Part shown: positions 1-11,769 of the stretch, one piece after another
How the letters are laid out: every line of letters starts with the position of its first letter
Position numbering within the stretch: the first letter of the stretch is position 1
NCBI GenBank assembly: GCA_029216955.1
Contig: JANAVB010002199.1
Location: 12,755,917 to 12,819,916, forward strand
From: Iris pallida
Lineage: Eukaryota; Streptophyta; Magnoliopsida; Asparagales; Iridaceae
DNA length: 64,000 nucleotides
Reading direction: 5' to 3'
The notes under the pieces: generated by a model
The model's database searches: none
Seen by the model: the letters and a program-made list of their open reading frames with translations, nothing else
Told to the model about the DNA's origin: nothing
Made by a program: the position numbers and the translations under genes

Positions 1-1040
1 GCGGCTGGAAGGGCGGGTTTATGCGGACGAAGGGGTGTCAGCGTATGCGGCTGGTGTGGGCGATACATATGCGGCTGGATGATAGATGGGCCTTATGCGG
101 CCCAAAAACAGTAGCGCATATGCGGCTGGGTACAAAAGAACTCATGCGGCTCGAAGGCTAGCTGCATGAAGTCCATGCGACCGGGGCTCATGCGGCTGAG
201 TCTGAACAAGGCTGTGCGGCTCAATTACTTGCCGCATGAAGATTCATGCGGTCAAGTACTCAAGCAAGTCTTATGCGGCTAGGAAGGACTTTCCATGCGG
301 CTGAGCTCGAACGAGTCTCATGCGGCTGGAAAGGCCATACGGCTCAGAGACATGCCGCATGAGGATTCATGCGGTCAAGTACTGCTCTTCTTCTCCACTT
401 ATCCGAGAAGAGGAGCCAAGCAACCATGGCTTCCAAACTACACAAAACCTTCATCCGGAGCCCAAATCGGAACTTTCTTAGGTCAAAATGGGGTAGAACA
501 AAATTCTCTACAACATGGAACCATCAAAACTTAAAAATAATGAAGTTTGCTAGATCAAAACCAAGAAAATCCAAAAATGGTTAAAACCTAGATCTACAAA
601 GATTAAAGCTTCAAAATGGAAAACTTCAAGTTCTAAACTAGTATAGAATAAGGAGAAGAACATATTTTGACAAATAATTTTGTAAGAAAACATCAACAAC
701 ATTTATGGATCCATCTCTTGAGCAAGTTGGTACTTGCCTTGGTTGGTGGAGAAAAGTAAATGAGAGAAAATAAATGAGAGGAGAGAGAATGAGTTGAGTT
801 ATTATATAGAATCTTGAACCCATGGGTTCATGATGAACCAAGGTGAACCAAGAATAGGTTTCCCAAATGAGCCAAAACTGTAGGCCCAAATGCAGAAAAT
901 AAATTATGAAATAATATTTTGTCAAATATTTTGGAAAATGCATGAAGAAATACAGCATAATAAATACAGTATAAATACAAGGTAAATACGGTTTATCGGT
1001 TTACGTATTAAAATACGTATTTCAGGATTGGGGAGTGACA
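1..1040 (-). mobile_element. 3' LTR (partial) of Tekay-like Ty3/gypsy element
   Basis: This is the start of the 3' LTR of the minus-strand element whose 5' LTR lies at 8878-11764. Positions 1-1040 align base for base with 10725-11764, with no indel and about 19 differences by eye, all transitions. On the minus strand the LTR begins TGTCACTCCCC at 1040. The rest of the LTR lies left of the window. The first 380 bases hold a dense array of the word ATGCGGCT. Confidence 0.93.
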
Positions 1041-1054
1041 TCTCTACCCTTCTT
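1041..1054 (-). other. polypurine tract of Tekay-like element
   Basis: Read on the minus strand, AAGAAGGGTAGAGA directly precedes the TGTCAC start of the 3' LTR. This is the expected place and composition for the plus-strand primer of reverse transcription. One T interrupts the purine run. Confidence 0.7.
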
Positions 1055-1231
1055 AGAAAAATTCCATCCTCGGAATTCCAGCCAAGACAGGATAGTGAAA
1101 TCAGGGCAAGCAAGGCACAATCATATACAAGTTAACTATCATAGCAGTTATTATCATACATCACAAGGTACAAAACAAGCAGGTGCAGATAAGCATGGAA
1201 TCGTGTCAATAAGGTGCAAAAATATACCTTA

Positions 1232-3082
1232 TCAGTCAAACAAATGCGGATACCGAGATCTGATCTCGTCCTCGCGCTCTCAGGTTGACTCTCCCGGAGA
1301 GTGATGGTTCCAAGAAACACGGACAAGGCTGATCGTCCGATTCTTGAGTACCTTCTCTCGCCGGTCTAAAATAGATACGGGTTGTTCCTCGTAAGTTAGG
1401 TCGGTACCAACGACTAACTCAGAATGATCGAGAACATGACTCGGATCTGGGACATACCCACGTAACTGGGACACATGAAACACATCATGTATGCCAGTTA
1501 ACGAAGGCGGAAGGGCAAGTCGATAAGCCACATCGCCTACCCGAGCGAGAATCTTAAAAGGACCAACGTATCTTGGACTAAGCTTTCCTCGGGTTCCAAA
1601 TCTGATGATACCCCGAGTAGGTGAAATTCGCAGAAACACTTGGTCGCCCGCTCTGAACTCTAGAGGTCTACGATGCTGATCTGCCCAATGACGATGTCGG
1701 TCCTGCGCAACTCGAAGGCGCTCTTTGACCAACTTAACTATCTCCACAGTCTGTGTGATCATCTCTGGTCCCAACAACTTTCGTTCTCCAACGTCGTCCC
1801 ATGCCAAAGGGGACCTACACTTCCTTCCGTACAATGCTTCGAACGGGGCCATCTGAATGCTAGCCTGATAGCTGTTGTTATAGGAGAACTCCACTAGATG
1901 AAGGTGATCCTCCCAAGATCTGCCAAAATCTAAGGTACACGCCCGTAGCATATCTTCTAACGTCTGAATGGTTCTTTCTGATTGCCCATCAGTTTATGGA
2001 TGATAAGCAGTACTGAATCTCAACTTGGTTCCCAAACTTTGGTGTAAGCTCCCCCAAAAATGGAAAGTAAACCGTGTATCCCGATCTGATACTATACTAA
2101 CTGGAACACCGTACTGCCTTACTATCTGCTTCATGTACATTTCTGCTAACTGCTCAGTAGTCTGTCCAACTCGGAAGGGAAGGAAATGACCGACCTTCGT
2201 GAGTCGATCTACTATTACCCAGACTGCATTCTTGCCAGCCGGGGATCTAGGTAAACCGGTCACAAAATCCATCGTGATGTGCTTCCATTTCCATTCTGGG
2301 ATAGGAAGCGGCTGTAGCAATCCTGCTGGTCTCTGCTGCTCGGCTTTCACCTACTGACATACCAGACACTTGGATACAAATCTCGTTATCTCTCTTTTCA
2401 TGCCATTCCACCAAAAGAACTGCCTGATATCTCGATACATCTTCGTTCCTCCTGGATGAATAGAGTAAATAGAACTATGAGCTTCGGACATAACTTCTTG
2501 CCGAAGGTCTCCACTCGGTACACAGAGTCTGTTTCCAAACCTGAGCGTACCATCTTCATGAATCACTAACTCCTTCCTACGGCCTGATTCACACTCCGAC
2601 CGTAACTTCTGAATCTGTGGATCTCCTGCTTGTGCTGCCCTTATCCTCTCTACTAAGGTTGACTGAATCTGCATACTGGTCATTCTTCCTATATCCCTTG
2701 GCAAAACTACTTCGATTCCCATACTCTGAAGGTCTTCTAAAATATACTTCTGCGAGGTCAAGATAAAGGCACTGTCTCTCCTACTCAGTGCATCTGCAAC
2801 TATATTCGCCTTGCCTGGATGATACTGAAGATCCAAGTCAAAATCCTTCAGTAGTTCTAACCATCTTCTTTGCCTCATGTTCAAATCTCGCTGCGTGAAC
2901 ACGTATTTCAAACTCTTATGATCAGTATAAATCTCTACCCGATCCCCGTACAAATAATGCCTCCACAACTTGAGTGAAAATACCACAACTGCTAACTCCA
3001 AATCGTGAGTCGGATAATTCTTCTCATGGTCTCGAAGCTGCCGAGACGCATATGCTATCACCTTTCCATGCTGCATCAATAC
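1232..3082 (-). pseudogene. pol 3' part: RNase H, integrase, chromodomain (Tekay-like)
   Basis: This is the C-terminal half of a Ty3/gypsy polyprotein on the minus strand. RNase H comes first (AYASRQL near 3060, [10 protein letters not shown] near 2915), then the integrase zinc domain ending CLVCQ near 2355, the catalytic core (TMDFVTGLP near 2270, SDRDTRF near 2085, SERTIQTLED near 1965), and a C-terminal chromodomain (YEEQPVSILDRREK, 1400-1345). A C-terminal chromodomain marks the chromovirus/Tekay group and is thought to guide integration to heterochromatin. In-frame stops lie at 2351-2353 (TAG), 1994-1996 (TAA) and 1280-1282 (TGA); the frame would otherwise end at 1232. The first two fit CAG/CAA changed by C to T, the third TGG changed by G to A. 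The upstream end is cut by the solo LTR at 3083. The element cannot supply its own integrase. Confidence 0.93.
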
Positions 3083-5856
3083 TGTAATGCCTGTTGTTCG
3101 TATTACGTATTTTGGAATACGTGTACGTATTTTATCTTATTCCTAGCTTGGTTTATTTTTGTATTTGCATTTCATTGGCTTGGTTCTGTTCGGTTTATGT
3201 GGGTTTGGTTTGAGATTGGTTTTATATGGAGAACCCCCTACCTACCACCACCTTTGATATTTATTGCCCTTTCTCTCTATTCTCTCTCTTCATTTACTCA
3301 TCTTCTTCTTCCCCATTACTTCCTTACCTACCAGAGAGAGGAGAGAGAGGTCTAGGCAAGTGTATCTTGCTTCATGGAGGAACCCACCTTTTATTTGTCT
3401 ATTCTTTTCCTCATGCGATTTTAGCACTCTTTAGTACTTGGTGTTTTTAATTTCCATGGTTAAATTTGTATAGATCTAAGTTTATAGTACTTTCCAAATT
3501 CCTGGGTTTTGATCTAGTTAACATTGTTATTTTTTTTGTTTTGATGGTTCCATGTTGTAGAGAATCTCGTTCTACCCCATTTTGACCTATGGAAGTTCGG
3601 ATTTAGGCTCCGGATGATGGAGTTATGGAGCTTGAGGACTTGGCTCTCATGGTGTTCTTCTTCTCTGAAATTTTGGAGAAGATGAACAGTGCTTGACTTG
3701 ACCGCATGAATATTCATGCGGCAAGTGTTCTCTTCAGCCGCATGGCTGGAAGTACTTGAGCCGCATGAGGGCCGAACTCATCTGGCCGTATAACTTGCTC
3801 AATTCTCAGCCGCATAAGTTCTGAACTCTGTAGCCGCATGCGCCATTCCCGCTGGCCGCATGAGACTTGCTTGACCCAGCCGCATGAGGACTTCACCCTG
3901 AGCTGCATGAACTCAACACTCGCGAGCCGCATATGCACACTTGCTCCCAGCCGCATAGGCGTTGCTCCCCGCAGCCGCATGAGTACTCTTCCCTTCTGAG
4001 CCGCATATGGTTCCCTTTCCCCGCAGCCGCATGGGTTGCTTCTTCTCGAGCCGCATATGCACACTCCCCCCCGACCGCATGTACCTGATTGACCAGTTAG
4101 TCGCATAAGACCCATTCCCCCAGCCGCATGAGTTTCCTATCTTCCTGACCGCATGCGCCCCCTTGTCTTAGCCGCATGGGATCTAGTGACCCTGGCCGCA
4201 TGCGCTCTCTTCCTGACCGCATATGACTTAGCCGCATGGCTCTTCCATAGCCCTAAATATTGATATTTTATTAGATATTTTACGTCCATTTTATATCCTT
4301 ACGCCTTTTGTCATGAACTTGATAATCATGGATTTGTTTAATATGTTTGGAAAAGAAAACCTGAGCATGACACGATAGTGACCCGTAGTGGTGCACTTTT
4401 GACAAGAAAACCTGACATGACCTGATAGTGGCCCGTCGTGGCACACTCCTGACAAGAACACTTGACATGATAAACCCGGCATAATTATCTTGAATAGTTG
4501 TTGCGACGGCTACCTGACATGACATGACCTGTATAATTACCTGGACACCGTGGGCGATTGTGCTTGTATAAATAAACCAGTCCTGTCTTGCATCATGTCT
4601 AGGGAGGGAGCTCCTGAGTACCACGGTCAGGAGTACCTATTGAAATGGACTAAGGCTAATAACTAGCTTAATATATTAGTCATGAAGAGATTTCCCAGCT
4701 ACAGGCAATCCCGTTACCTGGGCGCGCCTGGGATCTGTAGCCTGCCGTCGAGTAGGGCACATTTCCAGCACACTGTCATGTGTTGCACCCTTCAAGCTAC
4801 TTAAGGGTACATGCGTTTTCTGGACGATGTACCCACCTGAATTCAACCCTAATCTTTCGTCCTGGGTAACCTGGATGGACTGCAGGGCTTGTGGCTGTGG
4901 AATAATCTCACTGCATCTTGTTAGTAATTAGGCTTGTGACAACCCTAGTTAGTTAAGTATCAAGCCGTAATTCTTGCTTGGCCGTGAAATGATTGGATGG
5001 AGTCTAACCAGTCTAGTCTTGTCCTGATCCTGTTCCAGATTATTGAATGACCAGAATGCCTGTATTTATTTTACCGATAAATGGTGAGAATTCCATGTTC
5101 TGTTCAGACGAAGGGTTACAACCCCGGTCCTTGTTTGGTTTACGGGTTGTAACCTGGTTCTCTGAATAGTCCCATGGTTATCTCGTCGTATATCATCCTG
5201 ATGTATTTTTCTTTATTTCCAGTTCTTACTTTTATTTATATCTTGTGCTGATTGCTGGTTTTAGTTCCTAAGTGAAGCTTCCTTTGTGGCACTTGCTCTT
5301 TCTGGGGTCTGACCCAGCTAGTTTTGTATGACCAGATTTCGGAGCAGCTCCAGAGGATCTACCGACCTTCCAGCCAGATGGTGGCCACTAGACGGAACCC
5401 TGGCAACGAGTGGGTTTATTTTTGATCTCCCACCTTATTGTAAAAATATTTTTTTGAGGCGTTTAGCCGACGAGCACCTGTTTAGCTCGATTGTATTTAC
5501 TTACTTGTCTGCCTACGGGCTGTAACATGATTGACAGATCCTAGGGTTGATCATGTATGACTAAACTCTTGCTAGTCCTCACATTTTGTAACGACTAGCT
5601 TCATGATCAGCTGAATATGTAATATTTGGGACGCCTTATTATTGTATATTTAATGATCATACATCTTGTAATATTTACTTACTTGCTTGTGATTGAGACA
5701 CTAGGCTTGTTCATGACCATAGGAGACTGTTGGCTTGTAGTAAACCCTCATGTATCTAGACAGCCGTGACCGTATAGCGAGATGGAATCCATTTCAATAT
5801 ACGTAGCTGGCTATGTCTGCCCCCGCTCTCCAGTATTCTGGTTCTGGGGCGTGACA
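3083..5856 (+). mobile_element. solo LTR inside Tekay-like pol, 5-bp target duplication
   Basis: A 2774 bp block begins TGTAATGCC, ends GGGGCGTGACA, and is flanked by AATAC at 3078-3082 and 5857-5861. Removing the block and one AATAC leaves the pol frame on either side in phase, so this is a clean retroviral-type insertion. It has no internal coding region, as expected after LTR-LTR recombination. Its terminal GGGGCGTGACA and an internal stretch near 3530-3680 match the 8878-11764 LTR read in the same sense, so the families are related but clearly diverged. It lies opposite to its host element. Confidence 0.93.
3700..4250 (+). repeat. AGCCGCATG word array in the solo LTR
   Basis: The word (a/c)GCCGCATG recurs about every 20-35 bases through this stretch with unrelated spacers. 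It is the reverse complement of the ATGCGGCT word in the 1-380 and 10624-11100 arrays, as expected for the same LTR segment in the opposite orientation. Apparent ORFs across it (for example 3714-4115 on the minus strand) are by-products of the repeat. Confidence 0.85.
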
Positions 5857-5861
5857 AATAC

Positions 5862-7424
5862 ACATCCAAGACCCTTCCCAGATGCGTCACAATATACTGT
5901 AAAGCCTCCCGCTCCTACCGGAAGCGTCAAGATCGGGGCTGAGATCATCCTCTTCTTCAATTCTTCAAATGATGCCTGACAGCTAGCTGACCAAAAAAAC
6001 TCCACGTCCTTGTGCGTCAAACGCGTTAAGGGCGCAGAGATCTTGGCAAAGTCCGCCACGAACCTTCTGTAGTAACCAGCTATTCCAAAGAAACTTCGCA
6101 CTTCTGCAACCGTTCTCGGGACTGGCCAATGCTCTACGGCCTCAATCTTCTTCGGATCTACTGACACTCCTGCCCCAGAAATTACATGCCCCAGGAACGA
6201 AATGTGATCTAACCAGAATTCACACTTGTCGAGCTTCGCATAAAGTTGATGCTCCCTCAATGTCTGCAAGACAGTCCTAAGATGTTTCTCATGCTCTTCT
6301 TCACTGCTGGAATAGACAAGAATGTCATCTATGAACACCACCACAAATTTATCCAAGTACGGCAGAAAGATGCGGTTCATTAATTCCATAAATACTGCGG
6401 GGGCGTTGGTTAGTCCAAAGGGCATTACTAAAAACTCATAATGCCCGTATCTAGATCTGAATGCGGTCTTCGGTATGTCTTGCTCCCGGACTCTTACTTG
6501 ATAGTATCACGACCGAAGATCGATCTTGGAAAAGACACCGGCCTTGCTCAACTGGTCGAACAGGTCATCAATCCTTGGTAGCGGGTACTTATTCTTCACT
6601 GTTACTGCATTCAGCTTGCGGTAGTCGATGCACATCCTCGTCGACCCATCCTTCTTAGGAACCAGAATCACTGGCGCGGCCCAGGGCGATTGGCTGTCTC
6701 GGATGAATCCCTTAGACTTCAACTCTTCTTCATGTTGATACAACTTATCCTGTTCTGACGGCGACATTCTGTAAACTCTGTCTGCAATAGGCCTCATTCC
6801 AGGGGTCAACTCAATGCTAAATTCTACCTCTCTGACTGGGGGTATCCCTGGGAGCTCATCAGGGAAGACGTCGAGAAAATCTTCGACCACTCTCGGAACC
6901 TGTCCTGGCTCTGACACTGCTGCTGAGATGACGCCTCCGGCCTGATTCTTCAAGGTTCGAGTAATGACCCTACCTCCTCTACAATCAATGGTCGCATGAC
7001 TGTCTCTCAACCAGTCCATGCCATGAACAATATCAAAATTCCCCATAGGGAATTCAATCAATGATGCGGGCAATAAATGCCCACACACCTCTACCGGACA
7101 TGAAAAGCGCACTCTGCTTACTTCTACGAGCCCATTGCCGGTGAGTATATCCATCCTCTCCGGCAATGCCTCAAACACTAGTCCAATCCGTGTAGCATAT
7201 TGTGCAGAGATGAATGAATGAGTAGCGCCTGAATCAAATAATGCTACAACGGGAAATGAGGTGACGAGAATTTTACCTGCCACCACGTCACTAGACGCTA
7301 GAGCCTCTTCCAAGGTCAATGTGAGAGCCTGGCCCCGCGGAGCCCCTTGTTGCGGCCTTCCTCGACCATGCTGTTGCTGCCTCTGAGGGCCTTCGGCTTC
7401 CCGTGCCTGGCGGAACATCTGAGC
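5862..7424 (-). pseudogene. pol 5' part: protease and reverse transcriptase (Tekay-like)
   Basis: The minus-strand frame continues from gag. The aspartic protease has the active-site motif DSGATHSF near 7235. Reverse transcriptase follows, with the YRKLN motif near 6620, [12 protein letters not shown] at 6425 and the catalytic [10 protein letters not shown] near 6330. The frame is broken by TGA at 6507-6509 between the KIDLRS motif and the rest of RT, and it runs directly into the target duplication of the solo LTR at 5857-5861. The domain order protease, RT, RNase H, integrase is that of Ty3/gypsy. The frame is shared with both neighbours, so gag-pol was one polyprotein. Confidence 0.93.
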
Positions 7425-8668
7425 CTACGTTGGTAGACGCTGGGCTAGGGGCCTTACTGCTAATACTGGCCCTCCACTCGGGGTTGCCACCGGAGCTGGC
7501 AATGCTGGAAACTGCTGAGCTGGCCCTCCTGGCCTCTGCATCATAGGACAAGTGGAAATACGGCGGTCTGAACTGCCACACCTCAAGCATAAGCCATTCG
7601 CTGACCGGCACACCTCCCTCGTGTGCCCTGCCTTCCCACAGAATGTGCAGCCCTGGGGTGCTCCCTGACGCTGTTGCTGGTTTCTCGGCTGCTGATGCCG
7701 AACTGGCGCTATATTAGTTGACACGACCGTCCTCCGCGGCGCTCCTGCATCATGAATACGTACACCGGGTGCTGGTGCCGATGTTCGCTGCATTGCTCCT
7801 CCTCCAACCTGGGAATGAGATCTCTTCTGACCTCCTGCCCTCGATGCCAACCTCTGCTGGGTAAGCTCGTGCCTCCGGGCTGCCGTCAAGACAGCGTCAA
7901 ACGTCTGGTAGTCGTGTCCTTCCACAAGCTGCAATAATTCTAAATGAAGTCCCTGCTGGAACCTCATAGCTTTCTCTGTCTCCGTTGCCACCATTGCTGG
8001 CACAAAACAGCACAATCTGCAGAACTCTGCTGCATACCCATCTACGGTCTTGCCTGCTTGCTTGAGATTGATGAACTTCTGCTAGAGCTCATATCGAGCT
8101 ACTACGCCAAAATACTTGGCCTTGAATCTGTCACTGAAGGTGGTCCAACGAACAGGGCGTCTTGTACCAACTTCTTCTGATGCCCACCAGTTGCGGGCAA
8201 GATCCTGAAGTACTAGTTTGACCTGATCAACCTTCTCATCATCTGGAACCTTGGCTGCCACAAGAATGGCTTCGATGTCTTGAATCCATGCATCCGCAGT
8301 GATGGCATCCTCCGTGCCATCAAAATACCTCGGGTTCAAGCGACGGAACCTTCCTGATGCTCCCGAGTCAACCCCGGCACTCCTCTCAAGAGCTAACTGA
8401 ATCCCTTGGTTCAGCAACACGTTCTGCTCCTGCTATCGAGTCTATTGCTGTTGGTTAGTGACAAGAAACCCCCGGATGATCTCCAGGAGTGCTACGGCGT
8501 CTGGTACTGCCGTTGCTGCTGGTGCTGCAGGAGTTTCAATAACCTGCGGCTGCACTGCCTCTGGTTCCATTTCTGCTCGTGCCTGCACTGGAGAAGGTTC
8601 TCTCCCCTGTTGCTGCCCAGTCGAGCCATGCTCTTGCTGCTCTTCCTCATGGGCCTCACCTGCTACTG
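7425..8668 (-). pseudogene. gag with CCHC zinc knuckle (Tekay-like)
   Basis: This gag frame forms the viral-like particle and binds RNA. The retrotransposon gag region (FDGTEDAITADAWIQDIE near 8300; NWWASEE near 8190) is followed by a zinc knuckle of form C-x2-C-x4-H-x4-C (CTFCGKAGHTREVC, near 7650) and then the protease in the same frame. In-frame TAG codons lie at 8082-8084 and 7425-7427, and two more just upstream of the FNQ-rich region near 8425-8440; each is one C-to-T step from CAG. The frame stays open upstream to about 8668 with acidic, glutamine-rich sequence. I could not fix the initiating ATG. Confidence 0.85.
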
Positions 8669-8877
8669 AGAATGAAGCACCCCTATAGAGAAGAATATAA
8701 GATTATCAAGTCCGGACGAGGAAGATTTCGAGGATGCAAGTCAGGTTAGAGATCAAGGCAAGGACAGAGAATTCGAAACATAATTTCAAGGGGAACAAGT
8801 TTTGATTGAGACTCCTAATAATTCGCAATACCCCACAAGTCTGAAAATCAGACCTGCATGGGCCACCACTAAAACCT
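8669..8877 (-). other. 5' untranslated region of Tekay-like element; primer site not recognised
   Basis: This short stretch lies between gag and the 5' LTR. Directly after the LTR the minus strand reads AGGTTTTAGTGGTGGCCCA, which does not match the tRNA-Met primer site TGGTATCAGAGCC used by most Tekay elements. Either the site is decayed or another tRNA was used. I see nothing else here. Confidence 0.5.
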
Positions 8878-10560
8878 TGTCACGCCCCAGTACCGAAATA
8901 CGGAGACGGACTAGGCCAGCTACTCCATATGAGGTACGTAACGTCATACGGCGATCGTAGCTGTCGAGAGACTAGGGGGTACATGCTACAATCAAGTCTT
9001 CTATGGTCCCACAGAGTTCTATTTCTCAATCAATCAAATCATATCAGCAAATAAATGAACATTAAAGATAAAGCAGTAAGGCGTCCCTGACGCTTCATCA
9101 AAATGGTCATGAGAGACTAGCTTTATAATTTAGCTATCTCAGAGAGTCAGGAGTACAAAATTATACACAGCTGTAGTCTGTTTAATTACAATTATGTACT
9201 GACACAAAATATCAAGTAATCCGGCTAACAGATGCCGGTGGCTAAACGCCGTAAAAGTATAAGCAGGAGTGGTGGAGAAGGAACCCACTCGAGTCCCCGA
9301 ACTGCCATGCTCCTAGTATGCACCATGGATGTCAGGGAGGAAGATCGTGTCCTCTGGCTCTGCTACGGGATCTGGCCAAACAAAACCAGCGGGGTCAGCC
9401 CCGAATAGCAAGTACCGCCAAAGGGGCACAAGAGTTAAGACTAAAAACCCAGTTAATAGAATGATTGATAATAGTAATACTTATGCTACCATTATAGGGT
9501 AACGCCACATCCTCGAACCCATATGGCACCCTTACAACCAAACAAGGACAAAAGGTGCCTCATGGAGTCGGGACGCGTCGTACTCTATAACTTTCGCATA
9601 AGTTAAAGGGTATAAACAATAAAATCTCCTGATCGTGACTTCGGTCGATAGCCTATCGCAGCACAATAACTAACCCAACAATCAAACAAGAACATGGGTT
9701 GGATCATGTACCACGATAGACCATGTTTCTCGGTCATTCACAGAAGTAGCACTTCACAACCAGAATAAGTCTTCCGTTCATAACTTCGGTCCACAGCCTA
9801 TCATAGTACGATAACCAACCCAACAATCAAACAAGAACATGGGTTGGATCACGTACCATGACAGTCCGCTTCCCTCAGTTACTTGCGGAAGGTAATAGGA
9901 TACAAGCAAGTCATTTTCACGGCCAATCAAGTCTATGAGTTTCTAGTGGGACGAGGTTATCCTCGCATCATGTTATTAGAAAATCCTCAGATCGTATCTT
10001 TCCAGCAAGGCTAGCCAACCCAGGGGTTCGCGTAGACAGGTATGATCGAGCACAGGTCCCTCGCAAGGCCACCTTGCTAAAACATATAATATATAGCAGG
10101 AATTAATCGGATACAGTCATCCACTCGTTGTAGATGACACAGTATCCGTGGAGACCAGCCGGCGCGTCAAGACAGTATCTCAAGGCGGCTGGTGTAACAC
10201 GATCTCGGGATTCTTGCCCTCCCCATGCATCTAGTATGTTTAGTTGCCTATTTTAACCCTAGGTGTAATCTTGGACTCACATGCTGTGGCCTGCATGATT
10301 ATCCTCCTAAAGTCGTACTTTAGTACGAGTACCCCAAAGAGGATCCATGTCAATCAGTATGTCAACATGTTCTACCCTCCTTAGTGTAATGCATCATTAC
10401 AAATACGCCACGTGGAGTTACGAGTCATTTGTCGAGCATAAACAAGAACTGGGACATTCAGGTACATGTATCAAGGAGGAACACTTTGTTCTCCGGGGTC
10501 ATATTAGTGCTCCTATCATGCTCGGGGCAAAAGGCGTAAGGATATAAAATGGGCAAATAA

Positions 10561-10600
<40 letters not shown>
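10561..10600. repeat. (TA)n-(AAT)n microsatellite in LTR
   Basis: A run of TA dinucleotides followed by AAT trinucleotides lies within the 5' LTR, just before the ATGCGGCT array. Confidence 0.95.
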
Positions 10601-10623
10601 GGTAACAATATAGGGCACAAAAG

Positions 10624-11100
10624 TCCATGCGGCCCAAGGGGAGTGAGTCCATGCGGCCGGGTCAATACTGGTTCATGCGGCTGGGACTACACGCTCAAGC
10701 GGCTCAGAGAGCCCCAAGGCGCATGCGGCTGGAAGGGCGGGTTCATGCGGACGAAGGGGTGTCAGCGTATGCGGCTGGTGTGGGCGATACATATGCGGCT
10801 GGATGATGGATGGGCCTTATGCGGCCCAAAAACAGTAGCGCATATGCGGCTGGGTACAAAAGAACTCATGCGGCTCGAAGGCTAGCCGCATGAAGTCCAT
10901 GCGACCGAGGCTCATGCGGTTGAGTCTGAACAAGGCTATGCGGCTCAATTACTTGCCGCATGAAGATTCATGCGGTCAAGTACTCAAGCAAGTCTTATGC
11001 GGCTAGGAAGGACTTTCCATGCGGCTGAGCTCGAACGAGTCTCATGCGGCTGGAAAGGCCATACGGCTCAGAGGCATGCCGCATGAGGATTCATGCGGTC
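10624..11100. repeat. ATGCGGCT word array in 5' LTR
   Basis: Some two dozen copies of ATGCGGCT, with variants ATGCGGCC, ATGCGGTC and the inverse form GCCGCATGA, lie at irregular 20-35 base spacing. The same array occupies 1-380 in the other LTR. Irregular spacing and spacer content exclude a simple satellite or a CRISPR. Every word contains a CpG, and the array lies in the part of the LTR that would be U3 or R. Confidence 0.9.
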
Positions 11101-11769
11101 AAGTACTGCTCTTCTTCTCCACTTGTCCGAGAAGAGGAGCCAAGCAACCATGGCTTCCAAACTACACAAAACCTTCATCCGGAGCCCAAATCAGAACTTC
11201 CTTAGGTCAAAATGGGGTAGAACAAAATTCTCTACAATATGGAACCATCAAAACTTAAAAATAATGAAGTTTGCTAGATCAAAACCAAGAAAATCCGAAA
11301 ATGGTTAAAACCTAGATCTACAAAGATTAAAGCTTCAAAATGGAAAACTTCAAGTTCTAAACTAGTATAGAATAAGGAGAAGAACATATTTTGACAAATA
11401 ATTTTGTAAGAAAACATCAACAACATTTATGGATCCATCTCTTGAGCAAGTTGGTACTTGCCTTGGTTGGTGGAGGAAAGTAAATGAGAGAAAATAAATG
11501 AGAGGAGAGAGAATGAGTTGAGTTATTATATAGAATCTTGAACCCATGGGTTCATGATGAACCAAGGTGAACCAAGAATAGGTTCCCCAAATGAGCCAAA
11601 ACTGTAGGCCCAAATGCAGAAAATAAATTACGAAATAATATTTTGTCAAATATTTTGGGAAATGCATGAAGAAATACAGCATAATAAATACAGTATAAAT
11701 ATAAGGTAAATACGGTTTATCGGTTTACGTATTAAAATACGTATTCCAGGATCGGGGAGTGACACTCAG

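Larger units (their letters stand above)
8878..11764 (-). mobile_element. 5' LTR of Tekay-like Ty3/gypsy element (2887 bp)
   Basis: Read on the plus strand the block starts TGTCACGCCCCAG at 8878 and ends GGGGAGTGACA at 11764, giving proper TG...CA ends. Its last 1040 bases repeat positions 1-1040. It carries an ATGCGGCT array (10624-11100) and a TA/AAT microsatellite (10561-10600). The bases after it, CTCAG (11765-11769), should be one copy of the target duplication; the other copy lies outside the window. The ORF at 11362-11682 and similar ones are chance frames in LTR sequence. Confidence 0.93.

Noticed and set aside
3005..3450. Plus-strand open frames near the start of the solo LTR
   Set aside because: The first crosses the pol/LTR junction and target duplication, and both are low-complexity hydrophobic translations of pyrimidine-rich LTR sequence.
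3700..4250. Regularly recurring GCCGCATG words, possible CRISPR-like array
   Set aside because: Spacing is irregular, the repeat is only 8-9 bases, spacers are not of constant length, and it lies in a plant LTR.
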